DNA of 64,000 bases. Origin: Verrucomicrobia subdivision 3 bacterium UBA693. GTDB lineage: Bacteria; Verrucomicrobiota; Verrucomicrobiia; Limisphaerales; UBA8199. How positions within the stretch are numbered: position 1 is the stretch's first letter; every line of letters begins with the position of its first letter. The notes under the pieces are model-generated. The model saw only the letters and a program-made list of their open reading frames with translations, was not told the origin of the DNA and searched no databases. Made by a program: the position numbers and the translations under genes. Below, piece by piece: positions 60,527 to 64,000 of this stretch. The DNA is taken from positions 62,001 to 126,000 of the forward strand of contig DBMR01000069.1 in NCBI GenBank assembly GCA_002298785.1, written 5' to 3'.

Positions 60527-60779
60527 AGGTATTTTGATTCCTCGCTCCTGACACTGCCGGGGCGGTCGGAAATCCGTCCGAAGTTAGGCTCCTGCCTGGG
60601 AAAAGCAAAGCCCGATCATGGATGCATGTACGTACCTTGTAACCTGTGGCAAACCTCGCGACCTGGTTTGAACATTGCGCGGTCCCTATGCTGCGGTTCG
60701 CAGGGAAGAGGAACAGGGCGAAGGTCAGAATTGGACGCCGGCCCTGGAATTTGGCGCAGCCGGCCAGGGCCTGTTGCAA

Positions 60780-61622
60780 CTAAAGTTTTTTCAAGATGTT
60801 CTTGAGTCTCTCCCAGGCCTCGGTGCGCGCCTTCTTGTTGGCGGCCGAGGCGTCGGGGGCTTCACCTGCCCGCATGAACCCATGGCCGGCGCCGGTGTAA
60901 ATAACCGGTTCGTAGGATTTGCCCGCCTGCTTCATCAACTCCTTGGATTTATCAATGGTCGAGTTGACGCGCGCGTCATTTTCACCGTAAAAGCCATACA
61001 CCGGCGCCTCGATGCGTTGGAGTTCATCCGGCTTTTCCGGGCCGGAGCCGTAAAACACGAAGCTCGCCCGGACGCCTTTTTGATTGGTGGCGAAGAGGAA
61101 GGTCTGGCTGCCGCCCCAGCAAAAGCCGGCCACAGCCACTTTGCCGTTGGCTGCCGGTAATTGTTTCACGTAATCCATGGCGGCTTTCAAATCCGCCGTA
61201 ACCTGGTCCGGCGGCAATTCCGAGATGGCTTTGCGTACGGCGTCCCCGCTTCCCATTTCAGCGGTACCGCCGCCGCCCGGCGCCATCCCCGAGAGCAGGT
61301 CGGGAGCAATCGCAATATAGCCGGCTTCGGCCAGTTGATCCGCCACCCCACGCACCCAATCACTGAGTCCGAAGATCTCATGAATGATAACGACAGCGGT
61401 TGCCTTCTGGCTCACCTCGGGGTAGGCGACGAAGGCGGAGAGTTGGCGATCGCCCTGCTTGACTTTGACCCACTCCAGGTGGCGGGGAGATTTTTCGAGC
61501 CGCTCCCTGGCCCAATCCTGGGCTAGAGATACGCCAGTTATCAAGCAGAGCGCCAGGGTCAGACCGGAACGTACGAGGGCACGGTCGAACGTAAACAACT
61601 CGGTTCGGATTGCGGTTTGCAT
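60780..61622 (-). CDS. Secreted dienelactone hydrolase family protein
   Basis: The 280-residue protein starts at an ATG at 61622 and has a signal peptide (residues 1-35, ending SLAQ). The alpha/beta hydrolase fold is of the dienelactone hydrolase type: VVIIHEIFGLSDWVRGVADQL, GYIAIAPDLLSGMAPGG, and the catalytic triad Cys168 in GFCWGG, Asp216 in GENDARV and His247 in GAGHGFM. Classical members open dienelactone in chloroaromatic degradation, but exported relatives act on unknown esters. The in-frame region upstream to 61841 overlaps the response regulator end and is not part of the protein. Confidence 0.88.
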   Translation of the reverse strand: MQTAIRTELFTFDRALVRSGLTLALCLITGVSLAQDWARERLEKSPRHLEWVKVKQGDRQLSAFVAYPEVSQKATAVVIIHEIFGLSDWVRGVADQLAEAGYIAIAPDLLSGMAPGGGGTAEMGSGDAVRKAISELPPDQVTADLKAAMDYVKQLPAANGKVAVAGFCWGGSQTFLFATNQKGVRASFVFYGSGPEKPDELQRIEAPVYGFYGENDARVNSTIDKSKELMKQAGKSYEPVIYTGAGHGFMRAGEAPDASAANKKARTEAWERLKNILKKL

Positions 61623-61701
61623 TTGGAATAATTTACTCCAAGTCCGCAAACGCGCGAGGGGATCGCGACCGAAAGCTGCTTCCGCGCAGCGGCTAAGCGT
61701 A

Positions 61702-62142
61702 TTAAGCGGTGCCGGGCGTCGAGGACGAGGGTTCGGTTTGCAGCAACCCCTGGATCTCGGCGGCGAGCGCGGCGGGAGTGCTGCGATATTTGACCAGGAT
61801 TTTTTGCGCACCGGCCTCGAGGATGGGCTTTTCGGCTTCATGCAGCAGCACGTTGGAAAGGACGATGATATGCATCCGCTTCAAGCTGGGTTGCGACTGG
61901 ATGAACTTCAGAACATCCGAGCCTGAGAACTTCGGCATCATGAGATCCAGGACGAGGACTTCCGGTGGATTTTGGCGCAGGATAAGCACAGCATTGAGCC
62001 CGTCTTCAGCGGTCTGGACCTGGAAACCGCATCGCGCCAGCCCTTCTGCGTAGACATTCCGCACGAGCGGATCGTCGTCCACCAGCAGCACACGTGGGGT
62101 TAATGCGGGTTCGGTCGTCATATTAGTTGTTGCGCTGACCAT
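61702..62142 (-). CDS. Stand-alone response regulator (receiver domain)
   Basis: The 146-residue protein is a single receiver domain: VLLVDDDPLVRNVY with the acidic pair, phospho-acceptor Asp in EVLVLDLMMPKFSG, the switch region IIVLSN and QKILVKYRSTP with the conserved lysine. No output domain is present; it ends in a Ser/Thr-rich tail. It is not adjacent to a histidine kinase. The start could be at 62142 or 62121 (MTTEPAL), since neither has a clear ribosome-binding site. The gene lies 79 bases upstream of the dienelactone hydrolase gene. Confidence 0.85.
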   Translation of the reverse strand: MVSATTNMTTEPALTPRVLLVDDDPLVRNVYAEGLARCGFQVQTAEDGLNAVLILRQNPPEVLVLDLMMPKFSGSDVLKFIQSQPSLKRMHIIVLSNVLLHEAEKPILEAGAQKILVKYRSTPAALAAEIQGLLQTEPSSSTPGTA

Positions 62143-62248
62143 ATCCGCAGTTTGCCAAAGCGCAAACGAAACTTTTTTTCGTGACTTCTGACGGGCATTT
62201 TCCTAGAACCTCAAGGGTTGTGGAATCATCCCGAATTTCCACCCAGCC

Positions 62249-62494
62249 ATGTACCTGAAAACATACACATTGCGCCATGCTGCCCCGAAGAACGGCCAGA
62301 AAGCCGCCATTGATCTGCCGTTGGAATTTGAGGGGGACCGGGCGTTCGTGGTGTGGGACTCGCTGACGGTGGGGAATTACGAGATCAAAGCTCGGGTGGA
62401 AATCAATCCGCGGTTGCTGAAACGGGCTTCCCGGGGCGGCAGCGAATTCGATTATCGCGGGCGACTGGTGCTGCCGCGCCCAGAGCAGAATTGA
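62249..62494 (+). CDS. Small hypothetical protein
   Basis: The 81-residue frame (MYLKTYTLRHAAPKNGQK... with AAIDLPLEFEGDRAFVVWDSL and VGNYEIKARVEINPRLL) looks like a compact beta-rich domain without signal peptide or membrane segment. It lies between the divergent response regulator and the ABC transporter permease. I do not recognise the family, but the amino acid composition is normal and the frame fits the local codon bias. A short gene is likely. Confidence 0.5.
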   Translation: MYLKTYTLRHAAPKNGQKAAIDLPLEFEGDRAFVVWDSLTVGNYEIKARVEINPRLLKRASRGGSEFDYRGRLVLPRPEQN

Positions 62495-62617
62495 GCCTGC
62501 CGGGAGCAGTTTCACCGACTTCTCTGGCAGGAAAGGGGTGTGGTTGGTCTCCTCGAATGGCGTTTGGTAGCGTCAGCGCTAGCCAAGGTCCCCCTCGTTT
62601 GATACCTTGCGCCGACC

Positions 62618-63397
62618 ATGAACCGGCAAGGTAACGGGTGGATTTCCGATTGGCTGGAAGGTCTGGGGCGCATCACGCTCCTGGCCCGCGAGGCCTTTTT
62701 TTCCCTGCGTACCCTGCGGGTTTCCTGGCGCGACCTCATTTACCAGATTTATTTTATCGGGGTTAAATCTCAATCGGTGGTGCTGATCACGGGGGCGTTT
62801 ACGGGCATGGTGCTGGGCGCGCAGACTTATTTCCAGTTTCACAAAGTCAAGATGGATACGGCGACGCTGGCCGTGGTGAGCGTCTCGATGTGCAGCGAAT
62901 TAGGGCCGGTGTTGACGGGGTTGATGGTGGCGGGGCGGGTCGGGGCGGCGATTGCCGCGGAGTTGGGCACCATGCGGGTCACCGAGCAGATCGACGCGCT
63001 GCGCACGCTGGCGACGCATCCGGTGGATTACCTGGTCGTGCCCCGCCTGCTGGCGCTGCATATCGCCATGCCCCTGTTGACCGTCGAAGCCATCGCCCTG
63101 GGCATTTGTTCCGGCTACGTCGTGGGAGTGTTCCTGCTCGGGATCGATCCGGTTTATTCCTGGGTCAACATGGTCAGATATACCGGGGGGACGGATGTCA
63201 TGATGGGACTGATCAAGTCCGTCATTTTTGGCGGCATTATCGCGCTGGTCGGTTGCTATAAAGGCATGAGTTGTGGCGAAGGTGCCGAAGGGGTGGGACG
63301 TGCCACCACCGAAGCGGTGGTTTATTCCTCGATTGCCATCCTGATCAGCAATTTCTTTCTCACGCTCTCGCTCACCCGTTTGCTCAACACCCTATGA
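62618..63397 (+). CDS. mlaE: MlaE-type ABC transporter permease
   Basis: The 259-residue membrane protein is the permease of a phospholipid-transport (Mla) type ABC system. It has several hydrophobic helices and the conserved segments IYFIGVKSQSVVLITGAFTGMVLG, ELGPVLTGLMVAGRVGAAIAAELGTM (split across residues 93-118), EQIDALRTLATHPVDYLVVPR and CYKGMSCGEGAEGVGRATTEAVV near the C-terminus. Mla systems move phospholipids between inner and outer membranes to keep outer-membrane asymmetry. The stop overlaps the start of the ATP-binding subunit gene (ATGA), so they are co-translated. The substrate-binding MlaD gene presumably lies beyond the window. Confidence 0.9.
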   Translation: MNRQGNGWISDWLEGLGRITLLAREAFFSLRTLRVSWRDLIYQIYFIGVKSQSVVLITGAFTGMVLGAQTYFQFHKVKMDTATLAVVSVSMCSELGPVLTGLMVAGRVGAAIAAELGTMRVTEQIDALRTLATHPVDYLVVPRLLALHIAMPLLTVEAIALGICSGYVVGVFLLGIDPVYSWVNMVRYTGGTDVMMGLIKSVIFGGIIALVGCYKGMSCGEGAEGVGRATTEAVVYSSIAILISNFFLTLSLTRLLNTL

Positions 63398-64000
63398 TCG
63401 AGGTGCGCGACTTAAAGAAGAGTTTTGGCTCCCACCGCATCCTGGACGGGGTCAGCTTCACGATTGAAAAGGGCGAATCGGTGGTGATCATCGGCCGCAG
63501 CGGGGGCGGTAAGAGTGTGCTGCTGAAGCATCTCATCGGCTTGTTGCGTCCGAATTCCGGCGAAGTCGTGATTGCGGGGGAGAATATCGTGTCCATGACC
63601 GAGCGGGAATTGCTGCGGGTTCGCGGGCGGTTTGGCATGTTGTTTCAGGGCGCGGCCCTGTTCGATTCGATGACGGTCGCGGAGAATATTGCGTTCGGTT
63701 TGCGGCGGCGGGGCGATTTGCCAGCGGAAGAGATTGCCAAACGTGTGGAGAACGTCCTGCGGGTGGTGGAAATGCCGGGAATCGAGAACAAGAAACCCTC
63801 GGAATTGTCGGGCGGCATGAAGAAGCGGGTGGGGCTGGCCCGCGCGATTGTTTACCGGCCGGAGATTGTTCTGTATGACGAGCCCACCACCGGGTTGGAT
63901 CCCGTGGTGTCCGACAGCATCGATAAGTTAATCCTGCGCGTGCGCGATCACCTGGACGTGACGACGGTGGTGGTGACGCACGATATGCGCAGCGCGCGCC
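63394..64000 (+). CDS. mlaF: MlaF-type ABC transporter ATP-binding subunit (3' part beyond window)
   Basis: The reading frame starts at ATG 63394, overlapping the mlaE stop, and is open to the right edge, giving 202 codons. The product begins MIEVRDLKKSFGSHRILDGV, and has Walker A VIIGRSGGGKSVLLKHL, a Q-loop in MLFQGAALFDSMTV, the ABC signature ELSGGMKKRVGLARAI, Walker B IVLYDEPTTGLDPV and the H-loop in VVTHDM. These features fit the MlaF family. The remaining C-terminal residues lie outside the window. Confidence 0.9.
   Translation, partial: MIEVRDLKKSFGSHRILDGVSFTIEKGESVVIIGRSGGGKSVLLKHLIGLLRPNSGEVVIAGENIVSMTERELLRVRGRFGMLFQGAALFDSMTVAENIAFGLRRRGDLPAEEIAKRVENVLRVVEMPGIENKKPSELSGGMKKRVGLARAIVYRPEIVLYDEPTTGLDPVVSDSIDKLILRVRDHLDVTTVVVTHDMRSAR

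Noticed and set aside
59141..60805. A 554-codon plus-strand frame opposite lpdA
   Set aside because: It has a shadow-like composition, and the minus strand has an unambiguous dihydrolipoyl dehydrogenase.

Overview
The window reads as a chromosomal segment of a free-living Gram-negative bacterium of the PVC superphylum, most likely a Verrucomicrobium of the Pedosphaera/Limisphaera type. This is inferred from the protein families, not from a marker gene: LamG/Ig surface proteins, a PSCyt1-DUF1549-DUF1553 protein paired with a DUF1501 protein, DUF1080, ThuA, a TIGR04073 exosortase-associated lipoprotein, pseudopilin-like proteins with the N-terminal methylation motif, and several Tat-exported oxidoreductase-like proteins. 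It is moderately GC-rich and densely coded. I saw no tRNA, rRNA, CRISPR array, prophage or intact insertion sequence.

Layout. 1-6.2 kb: two divergent LamG surface-protein genes, the second a 1734-residue protein with four LamG-Ig units followed by cohesin-like, dockerin-like and cohesin-like modules. 6.3-10 kb: a TylF-type methyltransferase and a large YfhO-like membrane protein. 10-15 kb: a pseudopilin-like protein, the cytochrome-like/DUF1501 pair and the TIGR04073 lipoprotein. 15-20 kb: ispE (isoprenoid precursors), a TPR protein, then a small lipoprotein directly ahead of hpnH and hpnJ (hopanoid side-chain radical SAM enzymes). 20-28 kb: M50 protease, esterase, aldehyde dehydrogenase, DUF1080 protein, FG-GAP protein and a UvrD-type helicase. 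28-31 kb: a tightly overlapping three-gene set made of a VTC-type polyphosphate polymerase, a DUF4956 membrane protein and an HlyD-type adaptor. 31-33.3 kb: bifunctional nuclease, DNA polymerase III delta and a STAS protein, in that transcriptional order. 34-35 kb: a decayed patch with a truncated TPR-like gene, a truncated IS200-type transposase and short direct repeats. 35-39.5 kb: metH and ybaK. 39.5-49.3 kb: Gfo/Idh/MocA oxidoreductase, PQQ propeller, REC-PAS-PAS-PP2C regulator, YdcH, typA, ruvB and ThuA. 49-57 kb: yifB, then an exported DegT-like protein, a ceramidase-like hydrolase and a clan-A glycoside hydrolase. 57-64 kb: SUMF1-type protein, two-subunit class I fumarase, dihydrolipoyl dehydrogenase, dienelactone hydrolase, a response regulator and the start of an Mla-type ABC transporter.

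How the genes fit together. Many products are predicted to be secreted or on the cell surface and to act on glycans or esters (LamG proteins, esterase, DUF1080, ThuA, PQQ propeller, ceramidase-like, glycoside hydrolase). This fits a heterotrophic polysaccharide degrader. Envelope lipids are a second theme (ispE, hpnH, hpnJ, mlaE/mlaF). The most promising candidates for an undescribed system are the VTC-DUF4956-HlyD cluster, which may couple polyphosphate synthesis to the envelope, and the small lipoprotein translationally close to hpnH. Neither is proven here.
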